NCBI RefSeq assembly: GCF_029168945.1
Contig: NC_083605.1
Location: 22,457,280-22,521,279 of the forward strand
Source: Cannabis sativa
Lineage: Eukaryota; Streptophyta; Magnoliopsida; Rosales; Cannabaceae
DNA length: 64,000 nucleotides
Direction of reading: 5' to 3'
Positions 1 to 11,903 of this stretch are shown piece by piece. The notes under the pieces were generated by a model. It saw only the letters and a list, made by a program, of their open reading frames with translations. It ran no database searches and was not told where the DNA came from. How positions within the stretch are numbered: the first letter of the stretch is position 1; the number at the start of each line of letters is the position of its first letter. The position numbers and the translations under genes are program-made.

Positions 1-3000
1 AGGTGACTGTGCACCTTCACGTGCGCGCAGATCCGAGTCATCCTCGGTCACACGCGCATTCAGACAAGATTTTGTCTGAAAACGCGCGCGGACCTTTGAT
101 GATCCCCCCCTACATGCGCGCAAAGGCTGCAATCACCCCTGTCCGCCGAGGTTACTCGGCCAGTCACCCATTGCATACCGTGCGTAAAGCTTCCAAAATT
201 TTCGTTTTTCTTCGATTTTTCATGCTTTTTCATGGATTTAAGTTCCGATTTTTTGTGTAGTTTTGTATTTATATATTTACTATTCCTAATTCAACTCTAA
301 TTATCATAATGAATTAATTTAATATTTTTTAAATTTAATTCATGATATTAGTGTAATTTGAATTTGAAATTAGTAAATATCTATCTTTTTGCTTAATTAT
401 TTATCTTATTTTTAAATTTGATTATATCTTATCTTATTTTTAAATTTAAGGTTAGATATAAAATTTTTTAAAATTAAATTTTTTTTAAAATATTTTGACC
501 TTATTTAAATTTAAAATAAGATAACTATAATCATGAAATTTTAAATAGATGTAAGATATTTTGCTAACTTTTAAATTTTGTTATTTTATTTATTTAAATT
601 AAATTTAAAATCTGAAAAAGATATTTAATTTATCTTTTCTAATTTTTATTTATAAAATAACATTTAATTTTTAAAAAGTAGTTAGCATATTTTGAAATGA
701 TATTTAGGTTAGTTGAAACCTAATTTTTCAAAATTGTAGGTTTAATTTTAAATTTTTTAAACTTTTTTTTTAAATAATTTCGAAATTTAATTTTTTTTTA
801 TTTGATTTTCGAAAATAAATAAATTTTTTTTGAAAATTAAATTTTTATTTATTTATTTAATAATTTATTTTCGAAATTTATTTATTTAAAATTAAATAAA
901 TCCTACTTCCAACTATCCAGCTAACCTTGTTGCAGGAGTGTGTGGTTTTAGCTTGTGTGTAAGTTTTCAAAACCTATTATTACTTGATTGCAAATAGCCA
1001 TGGTTACTTTTTGCCAGATCTAATGATCTGATGGCTCCCTTGGTCAAGTTAATAATTTGTAACAGGTAAATTTTACAATCTTCTTTCATCTGTGTATGAC
1101 CTAGCAACATGATAGGATCCATCCAAGTGTGTACCTGTGTGAGCCTATGTGTTTATTTTATTATATAGATGCATATAGGTTGTTGCTAAATAAAATGTCA
1201 CATTATGATAGAGTTTATTTAAGTTCATTTAGTTATTGGACCTATTCAATTAATAACAGTTATTTATTTTAAGGTTAAATTCCTCTCTTTTGGGCCTTGT
1301 GTGAGAGTTGGGAGCCATAGAAGTGGGTACGACATACTGAACCCAGCACCCCCTCACATGAACTACCCCAATTGTGAAGGCCCATTTGCCTGATTTGAAT
1401 AGCTGTACTAGGTTAATTATATTAGTTTGACCTAATAAAATTGAATTAGCAACATAATTAACTTTTAAAATATATGAAAATTTATTTTCATTTTAATATT
1501 TTAAAGTTAATTTTAAGAAAAACACTTTTAGTTTTAGATATTATTTCTAGAGAAACTATTTGTATTTTTCTTGTATTTAATTAAATATAGAATTTTAACT
1601 AACTAGATTCTTTTTGGAGCTTATTTAATTAAATAATCCTATTTAAGTTATAAATTAGTTGTATCAACTGATTTTTTTTATCTAACTTAAATTTGAATAT
1701 TTTATTTAAATTTTAAATTGAGTTGGGGAATCTTAGGCATTAGTTATTAAAGATTCTTAAGATATTTTTTAAGTTAATATCTTTTCGAATATTAACTTAA
1801 AATGGAATATTTTAGATATTTTTAGGTTAATATCTTTTCGAATATTAACTTAAAAAGGATATCTTCAAATTAAGTGGTTATAACTTGATTTTTGATATTT
1901 AATTAAATCTTAATTTGAAATTATTTAAGTTTTAGATTTTTTTTTTTCTATATAACTTAAATAAGATAGTTTTCAAATTTTTGTTGAAAAGATACTTAGT
2001 CAAATGATATTCTCTAGATAGTTATTTCTAGACTATTTTTTTTTTTCTAATATTCAAATAGGAAAATTTTATACATTGTAAAATTAATTATTTAAATAAT
2101 TAATTTTGGTACAATTTTATTAAGTATATTTTTCCTAGTATTAAACTAGAAATTAATAATTAAGCCTTCTCTACACTTAATTATTTATTTCTTGAATTTA
2201 ATATATTTAATTAAATTTAAAAATTTAAATATCTAAGTTGATTTTCATCATGATACTTAAATATTTATTTTTCAGGACACTTAATTAAATAGAAAATTAT
2301 TTTTAGGTTAAAATTTAATTTTTCAACTTAAATTTAAATAATTTTCAAAATATAAATTTTTCTTTATTTTATTAATCAATTTCGAAAATTGTATTTTAAT
2401 TATGTAATATTTTTGAATTTATCTTGAAAAATAGATTGAGTTGTAAATTAATTATTTATTTTAATTAATTCTTGGGCCAACTTAAATCAATAATTTTTTC
2501 ATATATTGATTAATTCTAAATAAAGAAAGTTAAAATATTATTAGAAATTGAATTAACTAGTCAAAAGAAAATCTAGATAGGTGATATTTTTACTTGAAGT
2601 ATTTCTTTTCTAATTTTTTATTATTTTTTTTTTCAAAATTTGTATATTTTTTTTTATACTTTAATTTTTCGAACACAATAAATATATTCTCAAGGAAATT
2701 TTTAAGTTGCTAATTAATCTAATTTAATTCAACTTAAATTAATTTCCTTAATATTTATATTTAAGATTATTACTAAGATGGAAATAATTAATTTTATTTC
2801 AATCACCATCTAAGTATAATTTTATAAATATTATATTAAATTCTTATTTTTGAATTTTAATTCTAAATTTCAAATTTAATGAGAATTTATTTATTAGAAT
2901 AATAAAGAAAATACATTTTAAAGAATGAGTATTATTATTAAGATATTCGATCTCCATTGTTAGTTTTACATCGCGTTTGTTTTAGTGAGTAATCCTCCCT

Positions 3001-3108
3001 AATGGAGGAACGTTCATTAGCAATTTCACTCCCTTTAATCTCGAAAGATAAGTAGTTTGTAAGTGTTTTATATGGTATAGATCACCCTAATTGTGGCGAC
3101 CATATTTG
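1..3108 (+). mobile_element. Internal region of a non-coding Ty1/copia-family copy (copy B)
   Basis: AT-rich sequence that aligns by eye, in the same order and orientation, with the internal region of the copia-type element at about 14100-17060. Both share the stretch with the phrases 'gtgagtaatcctccctaatgg', 'tcctctcttttgggccttgtg' and 'cccagcaccccctcacatg'. The first 180 bases are GC-rich leader that the other copy largely lacks. No coding potential is visible; the 85-codon frame at 3-260 begins with GTG and has no domain. At 3108 the homology stops at a solo LTR inserted in reverse. Beyond it the copy resumes directly in its own 3' LTR, so the pol-side half of the internal region has been deleted. 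Family assignment rests on similarity to the full copy at 11904-21952. Confidence 0.75.
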
Positions 3109-5001
3109 TGTTGGAAATTTATTTTACCAGGATCTTAGATCTACTCACAAGTATGTTGTTTAAACACCCTAAATATGAACTTTCTAAAACGATAAATTAA
3201 ACACATATAAAGTTAAGAAAACCTTACTTTGATGCAGCGGAATTAATGTCTCCTTCCACTCAGATCTCTAACCCTTGTATCCTTTCTGTAGCAGAGTATA
3301 ATCAAGATCTGAGCCCGAATATCCTTCTTCTTCAAGTTTGATCCTTCACAGTCTTCCAATCTATGATTGAGTTACTGCTTGCTGTGTGTGGGCACTTACT
3401 CTTTCACTAGCGTTCGAAATTGATGAAGGGAAAATAAGAGAAGAGGTTTCGGCCAGGTATAGAAAGTGGGGAAGGCTCAGTTTTTCTGAAGAGAGAAAGT
3501 TCTGACAGAAAACTAATGAAAGCATGTGAAAGCATGTGTTGTGACTGAGCCATCACTTTCTATTTATAGGCAACTACTAGGTTTAGGTTAAGAATTATTT
3601 GGCATTAAAATAATGAAAATATTAATTTGAAAAAACTCATTAAATGGTCGGCCATGGTGTTGTAGTGGGCCCCACTTGATTTTGCAGTTTTATCAAATTT
3701 TATCTCTATTTTCTCAAAAACGCCAATTTTCCAATTCTAACCTTTTAAATGCCAAAACTAATTATTTGATAACTAAAATAGATTATTAAATAATATTATC
3801 ATTTAATTTAATTATTAATTAGACATATAAAGTCCATTAATAAATAAATAAACCTAGAAACTCTTTTCTTTACAATTTCACCCCTGCTTAGTGAAAATTC
3901 ATAAAATTAGACATAGTCTAACTTTAGAATTATAATTGATCAATCACGAATCAATTAATGAGTCTTACAAGCAGAATGTTCTCAACTAGAATGTGGACCA
4001 TGGATCTATATGCTGAGCTTCCAATAAGTGAACTAGATTTTTCAAGTAAATTCCTACTTATTAATTCTTCGTTGAATCCACTCTTAGAACTTAGAATTGC
4101 ACTCTCAGACTTATATAGAGCATATTATATGTTCCACGATATCAATATGCTATCTCATTTAACCATTGTTATCATCTTATTGTGATTTAAAGATCCTCTA
4201 TATAGATGATCTACATCGAGATGGGATTTCTTTACCGTTCTCACCCCTCAATGTATTTTGCCTCTTCTGTAAATGGTGTTTAGTGATCTAATAATTAGTC
4301 AGTTAAACAAGAGCTCATCCATTTACTTTTATTTGCTAAGCTCGAAGGGAATCATCACTTGACTTCTATACACCAGTAGAAGCTATAGATTCCATATTTA
4401 TGTTCAGCACTCCCACTCAATCATACTATCATGTTCCCATAATATACGTATCACCCTGACCTAAAAGTAGGCTTAACTAATAAATCAAAGAACATGAATA
4501 GCACTCCTGAGTTGAGCCTAAGCATATCAGGATTTAGATTCTTTTAATCTTAAGATCAACTACTGATATTGACTTGGAAAGATATGTATAACGGTAAGTT
4601 TGTAATATCTTAACTTAGTTGCAATATCGGTCCAGTCCAATGTATACTCCATACATTCGAAACTAGTATACTTTACTAACGTCCTGGAAAGAACATAACA
4701 CTTACTCCAAGTGTAAGTATACATCATCGCTGATTATCACATTAGTGTAAACCCAATAACACTGATGAAACAGGGACCAAGTCTTTTGATTCATATGAAC
4801 ACAATTACATTCCACTGTGTTGACGATACTGTAATTGTGAATAAACATATGATATGGATTTTACTGATTCTGTGTGTAATAGTAATAAACATATTAAACC
4901 ATTAGCATGTAAAATTCATGCAAACATCAATCACTTCAAATTTCTTATATTGATAACTAATCAGATTTTAAAGAGTTTTATTTAGGGCATAAAACCCAAC
5001 A
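3109..5001 (-). repeat. Solo LTR (copia family), reverse orientation
   Basis: This 1893-bp LTR reads 5' to 3' on the minus strand. It begins (at 5001) with the family start TGTTGGGTTTTATGCCC and ends (at 3109) with TTTCCAACA, giving TG...CA ends. It is flanked by a perfect 5-bp direct repeat ATTTG at 3104-3108 and 5002-5006, the expected target duplication. No internal region is attached, so it is a solo LTR left by LTR-LTR recombination. Small frames inside it (for example 3958-4185) are spurious. It lies head-to-head against the plus-strand LTR at 5007-6888. Confidence 0.88.
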
Positions 5002-5006
5002 ATTTG

Positions 5007-6888
5007 TTAAAGTTCATATGTTTACAATCTGATTAGTTATCAATATAAGAAATTTGAAGTGATTGATGTTTGCATGAATTTTAAATGCTAATCGTTTAAT
5101 ATATTTATTACTTTTATACACAAAATCAGTTAAATCCAGATCATATGTTTATTCACAATTACAGTATCGTTAACACAGTGGAATGTGATTGTGATCATAT
5201 GAATCAAAAGATTTGGTCCCTGTTTCATCAGTGTTATTGGATTTACACTAATGTGATAATTTGTGATGATGTGTACTTACACTTGGAGTAAGTGTTATGT
5301 TCTTTCCAGGACATTAGTAAAGTATACTAGTTTTGAATGTATGGAGTATACATTGGACTGGACCGATATTGCAAGTAAGTTAAGATATTACAAACTTACC
5401 GTTATACATATCTTTCCAAGTCAATATTAGTAGTTGATCTGACGATTAAAAGAATCTAAATCCTGATATGCTTAGGCTCAACTCAGGAGTGCTATTCATG
5501 TTCTTTGATTTATTAGTTAAGCCTACTTTTAGGTCAGGGTGATACGTATATTTTGGGAACATGATAGTATGATTGAGTGGGAGTGCTGAACATAAATATG
5601 GAATCTATAGCTTCTACTGGTGTATAGAAGTCAAGTGATGATTCCCTTCGAGCTTAGCAAATAGAAGTAAATGGATGAGCTCTTGTTTAACACACTAATA
5701 ATTAGATCACTAAACACCATTTACAGGTAGCTAAGTTTTTTAAGGGGCAAAATACATTGAGGGGTGAGAACGGTAAAGAAATCCCATCTCGATGTAGATC
5801 ATCTATATAGAGGATCTTTAAATCATAATAAGATTATAACAATGGTTAAATGAGATAGCATATTGATATCGTGGAACATATAATATGCTCTATATAAGTC
5901 TGAGAGTTCAATTCTAAGTTCTAAGAGTGGATTCAACGAACAATTAATAAGTAGGAATTTACTTGGTAAATTTGGTTCACTTATTGGAAGCTCAGCATAT
6001 AGATCCATGGTCCCCTTTCTAGTTGAGAACATTCTGCTTGTAAGATTCATTAATTGATTCGTGATTGATCAATTATAATTCTAAAGTTATACGATATCTA
6101 ATTTTATGAATTTTCACTAAGCAGGGGTGAAATTGTAAAGAAAAGAGATTCTAAGTTTATTTATTTATTAATGGACTTTATATGTCTAGTTAATAATTAA
6201 ATTAAATGAAAATATTATTTAATAATCTATTTTAGTTATTAAATAATTAGTTTTGGCATTTAAATGGTTAGAATTGAAAAATTGGCATTTTTGAGAAAAT
6301 AGAAATAAAATTTGCTAAAACTACAAAATCAAGTGGGCCCCATAACCACACCATGGCCGGCCACTAATTGTGGAGTTTCAAATTGATTTTTTCATTATTT
6401 TAATGCCAAATAATTCCTAACCTAAACCTAGTAGTTGCCTATAAATAGAAAGTGATGGCTCAGTCAAATGACAATGCTTTCATAAGTTTTCTGACAGAAA
6501 TTTCTCTCTTCAGAAAAACTAAGCCTTCCCTAGTTTCTATACCTGGCCGAAACCCTCTCCTCTTTTCTCTCTTCATAAATTTTGACCCTAGTGAAAGAGT
6601 AAGTGCCCACACACAGCAAGCAGTAACTCAATCATAGATTGGAAGACTGTGAAGGATCAAACTTGAAGAAGAAGGACATTCGGGCTCAGATCTTGATTAT
6701 ACTCTGCTACAGAAAGGATACAAGGGTTAGAGATCTGAGCGGAATGAGACATTAATTTCGCTGCATCAATGTAAGGTTTTCTTAACTTTATATGTGTTTA
6801 ATTTATCGTTTTAGAAAGTTCATATTTAGGGTGTTTAAACAACATACTTGTGAGTAGATCTAAGATCCTGGTAAAATAAATTCCAACA
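5007..6888 (+). repeat. 3' LTR of copia copy B, plus orientation
   Basis: Plus-strand LTR of the same family, matching the reverse complement of 3109-5001 at roughly 90% by eye. The clear homology starts at about 5029 (AATCTGATTAGTTATC), so the canonical first ~30 bases (TGTTGGGTTTTATG...) are missing, lost in the deletion that joined internal sequence to LTR. It ends with TTCCAACA at 6888. A TATA-like CTATAAATAG lies at about 6440, the likely core promoter of the LTR. The following base starts an older LTR in opposite orientation, showing that copy B inserted into that LTR. Confidence 0.8.
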
Positions 6889-7340
6889 CTAGGATCAACT
6901 AGGTGATATTGAATTGAATAGATATTACGGTAAGTTTAATAAATCTATGTCAAAGTTTAATATCGGTCCCTTCCCATGCATACTCCATGCATCCAACCCA
7001 AGCTTTACTTTAACCAATGCTTTGGAAAGAACATAGCATTTCTCCAAATTCAAGTAAACTCTGTTGTAGATTGTCATATCAGTAAAATCGGAGTGTTTTG
7101 ATAAATCTAGGAATCTTTAATCACATAGTCATGTTTACTTTCCACTGTGCTGACTACACAATAAACAAGATCAAGTATGTGAAAAGGGTTTGGATGAATT
7201 TATAAATCAAATAGACAAATAATTGATAAGTTGAACCAAAACATACACAAATGAATGAAATATACTTCTGTTTCTTTATTGATATCGAATAATATGGATT
7301 ACATTGAAATGGAGTTTTATTTAGGGCATAAAACCCAACA
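6889..7340 (-). repeat. Truncated minus-strand LTR of the same copia family (copy A)
   Basis: Reverse complement of roughly the first 450 bases of the family LTR, ending at 7340 with the family start (…GGGCATAAAACCCAACA on the plus strand). Its other portion lies left of the window, beyond the insertion of copy B at 6888/6889. It abuts the coding sequence of the gypsy antisense ORF at 7341, so this LTR is what interrupted the gypsy element on its 3' side. It resembles the LTRs of the element at 11904-21952 more than the solo LTR at 3109-5001. Confidence 0.75.
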
Positions 7341-8907
7341 CCTTCGATGGAGGAGTTTAATTATTTCTACGATATAAAGAGTGTGGGCCTTCATAACGGT
7401 TTCTACTACTTCAGCAAGTGGTCCACCTCTGAGATTCACGGGGTAGAAGGCATGGTTTCCAATATGGGAGATTGGAAATCCAAATGGTTTTATGTGTTCA
7501 AAGTACCAGGAATTAGGACCGATTTTAATCGTGGCCCCAGTACGTCGCACATTTTATTACTTAGTTAATATACATGTTACCTTGTGTTCTTTGTCTAACA
7601 TGCTTTTTCTCATTGATCGCAGACAGACCGACTCGACCTTTATTAGACGCAGCTCGTAGAGAAGTTGCTGAAATTCTCGGTAGCGTCCCCATTCAAGATC
7701 GTGACGTGTTATTACTGTGCACGACTTTGAAGTTGCGGGAACACAAATTAATTCCAGAGAATGCCAGCCTTCATTGAGAGTGTGTATACAAGGAACCGTC
7801 AGAGAAGCAGAAAGAGAAGATAGACAAGAGACTTTCCAAACAGACCTCCCGACCAACATCAGGTCACATATCCCACATATAGACTTATGTATGTATATGA
7901 GTTTATATTTTATTTTTAACTTATCTTTTCTTGTCTTCCCAGAGATGACTTTCCTGAAGCAAGCTCCTGTCCTTAATCGCAAGCCAAAGGCTGGAACAGC
8001 GACGACTTCTCTTGTCGTCCCTCAGAAGAGGAAAAGTGACGTCGTGGTTATTCCTGCACTGACTCATCCAAGAAGCAGGTGAAGCTTTTGCAGGACAAGG
8101 GGGAAGAAAGTCATGATTGACCCGGCTGTCAAGGCCCGTGACTTCATGACTGTGCAGGGTAAGTTCGTGAGCGATGAGTTCGTATCGAAGGTGGAAGTGA
8201 TCCCAACTGACGAAATGATGTCGCTTGGGGCGGAGCTAGCTATGCAATTCATGACCGTGCTTTCGAGGGCATTCGTTGCTGGTTCCAAGGAGGTGGAGCT
8301 TTTGAAGAAGCAGATCGTCCAGCTTCAGGAGAACAACAAGAAACTGAAGCAAGGCGCGAATGCCAAGGACAAAGAACTCGAGGACCTCCAGAAGTCCAAG
8401 GAGGTGGTGGAACTTGGAGCCAAGCTTTCTCAGACAAAGATTGAGGAGTTGTCTCAGAATCTAGAGGGTGAGAAGGAGAATGGAAAGAAGCAGTACGACC
8501 AAGCAGTCTCCGACTACATATACACGACTCTATCCAAGATACCAGACTTCGACTTCTCGATTCTTGGAGCAGAGGCGGTTGAGATGGCAGAGGCTTTTCG
8601 TGCTATGTCGCCTACGCAGACCCAAGGAGGTGGGGCAAATATTTTTCCTGAAGACGTTGAGGCTACGAACGCTGTAGAGGTCGCTGACGAGGCTGCTAGC
8701 AAGGTCGCAGATGGATCCACTACACCAACTGCTCCTACAGCTCCAAATGCTTTACTTAGACAAATTTATCTTTATTTTCTTTTGTATTTCAAACAACACA
8801 TATCCCTTCGAGGATATTTATTTATTTTATTCTATATGTTTTTCGCAGTACATGGGTACTCGCGTATTTTACTATCTCGATCGCGGTTTAATTACAGCTT
8901 GGTGTAA
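7341..8907 (+). pseudogene. Antisense additional ORF of the Ty3/gypsy element ('putative gypsy type transposon' family)
   Basis: A spliced, partly broken protein gene on the strand opposite to gypsy gag-pol. The first visible exon (7341-7539) encodes a piece with FYYFSKW and GDWKSKWFYVF, resembling the plant family named 'putative gypsy type transposon' (PF04195, from memory). A phase-matched intron can be read: donor GT at 7540, acceptor AG at 7621-7622. A second exon (7623-7862) has one in-frame TGA at about 7775. A third begins at 7943 (EMTFLKQAP). A frameshift near 8075 precedes the longest frame, 8113-8907, with a coiled coil (residues about 58-120, LLKKQIVQLQENNKKLK and following heptads) and an acidic/Thr-Pro-rich end. 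The start codon is lost under the LTR at 7340. Known Tat-lineage gypsy elements carry such antisense ORFs between pol and 3' LTR, which fits this position. Confidence 0.72.
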
Positions 8908-9101
8908 AAAATGCTAAGGCAAAAAGGTCTTTGAAAGCTTGAGAAAACTCATAACTCTTATTATAAGAAATTGATAGTACATAAAAGGTCAATCAATAGT
9001 ACAAAGTGAGTAGGCTATATACCCCTTATACATAGAACATTTATACAAATAAATTGACTAAGCATAAATACATAATGGGTACTATTGATACATTGCGAGT
9101 A
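8908..9101. other. Spacer between gypsy pol end and antisense ORF
   Basis: About 190 bases between the last codon of pol (stop at 9102-9104 on minus) and the end of the plus-strand antisense ORF. The two genes converge here, so the spacer should hold the 3' end signals of the antisense transcript. AATAAA-like and AT-rich runs are present (AATAAATTGACT near 9048) but no definite terminator is recognisable. Confidence 0.4.
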
Positions 9102-10515
9102 CTATTGATAATAAAACTTCAAACTTTCGCCATTCCAAGCTCTTCGGATCGTAGTACCATCGAGTTCTGCAAGCCCATATGCTGCATGGCCAATTTTTTC
9201 AGCGATAATGTATGGTCCTTCCCAGTTGTCCCCGAAAACCTCATGTGCTGGGTTTTTTCGTATTTGGCATGACTTTTCGAAGAACCAAATCCCCTACTCG
9301 CAGAATCCTCTCCTTAACCTTAGAATTAAAATATCGAGTAGTACGCTGCTGATAGGCCGCATTTATTAGGTTAGCCTGATCGCATTTTTCTTCTAAAAGG
9401 TCAAGGTGGAGCAATTGTTTTTCCGCATTTTGGGTAATGTTGAAAACATCTCTTCGTAGGGAGCCCACCTTGACTTCGACTGGTACCATGGCTTCGCATC
9501 CGTAGGAAAACGAGAAAGGAGTTTTGCCAGTCGTGGATCAGGGGGTTGTGTTATACGACCATAAAATTTGTGAAAGCTCTTCTGGTCATACCCCCTTATG
9601 CTCTTCGAGTTTTCCCTTGATAGTATGTTTAACTATCTTGTTTACGACTTTTGTTTGCCTATTACCTTGCGGATAGGAAACTGCTAAAAATGCCTTTTTA
9701 TTACCTAACTCATCACACAATTGCAGCATTTCCTTACAATCGAACTGCTTTTCATTATCCGAGATAAGTTTGTAAGGGATGCCAAATCGGCAGATGATGG
9801 AATTATACACAAACTCTTGTAATTTGACAGCTGTAATAGTCTCAAGTGCTTTTGCCTCAGCCCATTTGGTGAAGTAATCGACTACGACTACAGCGTATTT
9901 GACCCCGCCCTTTCCTTTGGGTAACTCTCCAATTAGGTCAATGCCCCAAACCGCAAAGGGCCAAGTACTTGTTATGGAGTGTAGCTGGCTTGGAGGTTGG
10001 TTGACATATGTAGCTATCTGCTGACACTTGTCGCATTCTTTAGCGAAGTTTAAAGCGTCCTGTCGCAGTGTCGGCATGTAATACCCTTGCCGCATGATTT
10101 TTAAAGTAAGGGAATTACCCCCGATATGGTTGCCACAGATACCCCCATGCACCTCGTGGAGGATATAATCGCACTCGTCTCCGTCAATGCATTTAAGCAA
10201 CGGTTAGCTGAAGCTTCTGCGATAAAGTCTGCCATCATAAATGACATATCAAGCAGCACGATACCGCAATTTTCTTACTTCTATTTTATCTTCAGGTAGG
10301 ATTTCTTTTTCCAAGTAATCCAATATGGGAGTCATCCACGTGACTTCTCTGGCAGTATCTATTTCCATTACTTCATCTCGACTCACTGTTGGATGAGTTA
10401 ACACATCAACAGGAATTACATCGAGCAATTTAGCTTCTCTTGTGGAGGCCAAACGAGCCAAAGCATCTTCATGAGAGTTATGAGCACACGGTACTCGAGA
10501 AACAATCACTTTCTT
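9102..10515 (-). pseudogene. Gypsy pol: integrase and C-terminal part
   Basis: Segment 10249-10509 (NSHEDALARLAST…) is the linker between the second RNase H and integrase. The 10200-9586 frame is the integrase: a degenerate HHCC-type zinc region (H15...CDKC 56-59), then the core with WGIDLIGELP (first Asp), SDN (second Asp) and QTKVVNK, where the third catalytic residue, normally Glu, is Lys (residue 184 of the frame, codon 9649-9651). The C-terminus follows in other frames: RVGDLVLRK at about 9260-9300, then a tail reading DGTTIRRAWNGESLK and ending YYQ-stop at 9102, the usual end of Tat-type pol. Frameshifts lie at about 9585 and about 9240. The altered catalytic residue means the integrase would be inactive even without the frameshifts. 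Confidence 0.85.
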
Positions 10516-10521
10516 GAATTT

Positions 10522-10980
10522 CTACAGCAACTCACATGTTATGGCTAGGTATCTAGCCAAACATCTGCCTCTGGCCAGGTATTCTCCATTCACTTGGCAT
10601 ACAATGATCAGGGAGTCGCTGAAAGCTTGTAAGTACTCGATCTTCATCTCAAGAGCGAGTTTTAATCCTGTAATCAAAGCCTCATACTCGGCTTCATTGT
10701 TAGATGCAAAAAATTCAAATCTAATTGCTGCATGTACCTTAAAATTGATGGGGCTTATGAGTATTATACCGCCACCGGAGTCGTCGCTGTTGGAGGCTCC
10801 ATCAACATATAAAGTCCACTCTTCACCATTTGGTACATCACGATCGATTTTCTCCTCTATGAATGCCACTTCGGTGCTCGTGAACTCAAGCATGAAATCT
10901 GTCAGGGCTTGCCCCTTAATCGCAGATCTTGGTTTGTACCTAATGTCGAACTGGCTCAGCTCTACTGACCATTTTAACAA
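10522..10980 (-). pseudogene. Gypsy pol: second (plant/archaeal-type) RNase H domain
   Basis: A 152-residue open stretch. The start (WSVELSQFDIRYKPRSAIKGQALTDF) is the end of the connection after the first RNase H. Then comes WTLYVDGASN with the first catalytic Asp, EAEYEALITGL with the Glu, and AFSDSLIIVCQV with the Asp, the pattern of RVT_3-type RNase H (PF13456). The normal DGSGAG reading is DDSGGG here. A second RNase H of this type after the usual one is diagnostic for the Tat lineage of Ty3/gypsy. It is continuous with the frames on either side apart from small shifts, one of which is at about 10515. Confidence 0.82.
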
Positions 10981-11898
10981 TCTTCATGATGCCTCTGGTT
11001 TCGCCAAAACTTGCCTCAAAGGGGTAGTTCGTTAAAACTTCAATGCTATAGGCCTAGAAATAAGGTCTCAATTATCTTGACGCTATTACCAGAGCAAGCG
11101 CCAGTTTTTACATTTACTGGTAACGAGTTTCAGTGTCTAGCAAATGCTTACTAACATAATACACCGGATATTGTTTACCTTGGTCTTTGCGGATTAGTAC
11201 CGAGCTAATCGCGTATTCGGACACTGCAAGGTAAATGAATAAAATTTCTCCGGGCATTGGCTTTGACAGGATTGGAGGTTGCCCCAAATGTGTCTTAAAT
11301 GCTTGAAAAGCCTCTTCGCACTTCTTGGTCCACTGAAACTTCTTACTGCCTATTAAAATTTGAAAGAATTCTTTGCATTTATGAGAGAAACGTGATATAA
11401 AACGATTTAGGGCAGTGACCTTACCTGTAAGGCTTTGGACTTCTTTTGGTTTAGTCGGAGATTGCATTTCTACTAATGCTTTAATCTTCGCGGGGTTTGC
11501 CTCTATTCCTTACTGATTTACCATAAACCCAAGGAATTTCCCCGAGCCGACTCCAAAGACACACTTAAGAGGATTGAGTCGCATCTTATATCGTCGTAGT
11601 ATCTCGAACATCACTTGTAAGTGGGTAACATGGTCTTTTGCATATTGAGATTTTACGAGCATATCGTCAACATACACCTCCATGGTTCCACCAATTAGAT
11701 CAGCGAACATCATATTTACCAGCCTCTGATAGGTCTCACCTGCGTTTATCAAACCAAAAGGCATCTTTCAGCGCTTGGTACCTCGCGGGGCCCATTTTGC
11801 AGTGCTTCTGTCGGACACCTCGCACTTCGGGGTCAATGTTTAATCAGTGACACATGACCTGCGGAGATATTACGACCATGTCTGAATGTTTCTAGACG
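10981..11898 (-). pseudogene. Gypsy pol: reverse transcriptase C-terminal half and first RNase H
   Basis: From 11898 leftward the sequence reads degenerate RT: a stretch like LNIDPEV near 11835, then MPFGLINAGETYQRLVN (11764 down) and the catalytic box YVDDMLVKS at about 11655-11680, with both catalytic Asp residues present. It continues into the thumb (LNPLKCVFGVGSGKFLGF). The 11467-11114 frame (EVQSLTGKVTALNRFISRF…FQWTKKCEEAF…) is the RT connection and RNase H start (RT_RNaseH_2 type). Stops occur at about 11847 and 11511, with a shift at about 11765. The N-terminal part of RT lies across the copia insertion at 21958-22170. Confidence 0.85.
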
Positions 11899-11903
11899 AA
11901 AAC

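Noticed and set aside
3..260. 85-codon frame at the window start
   Set aside because: It begins with GTG in GC-rich leader of a retroelement and matches nothing; chance frame.
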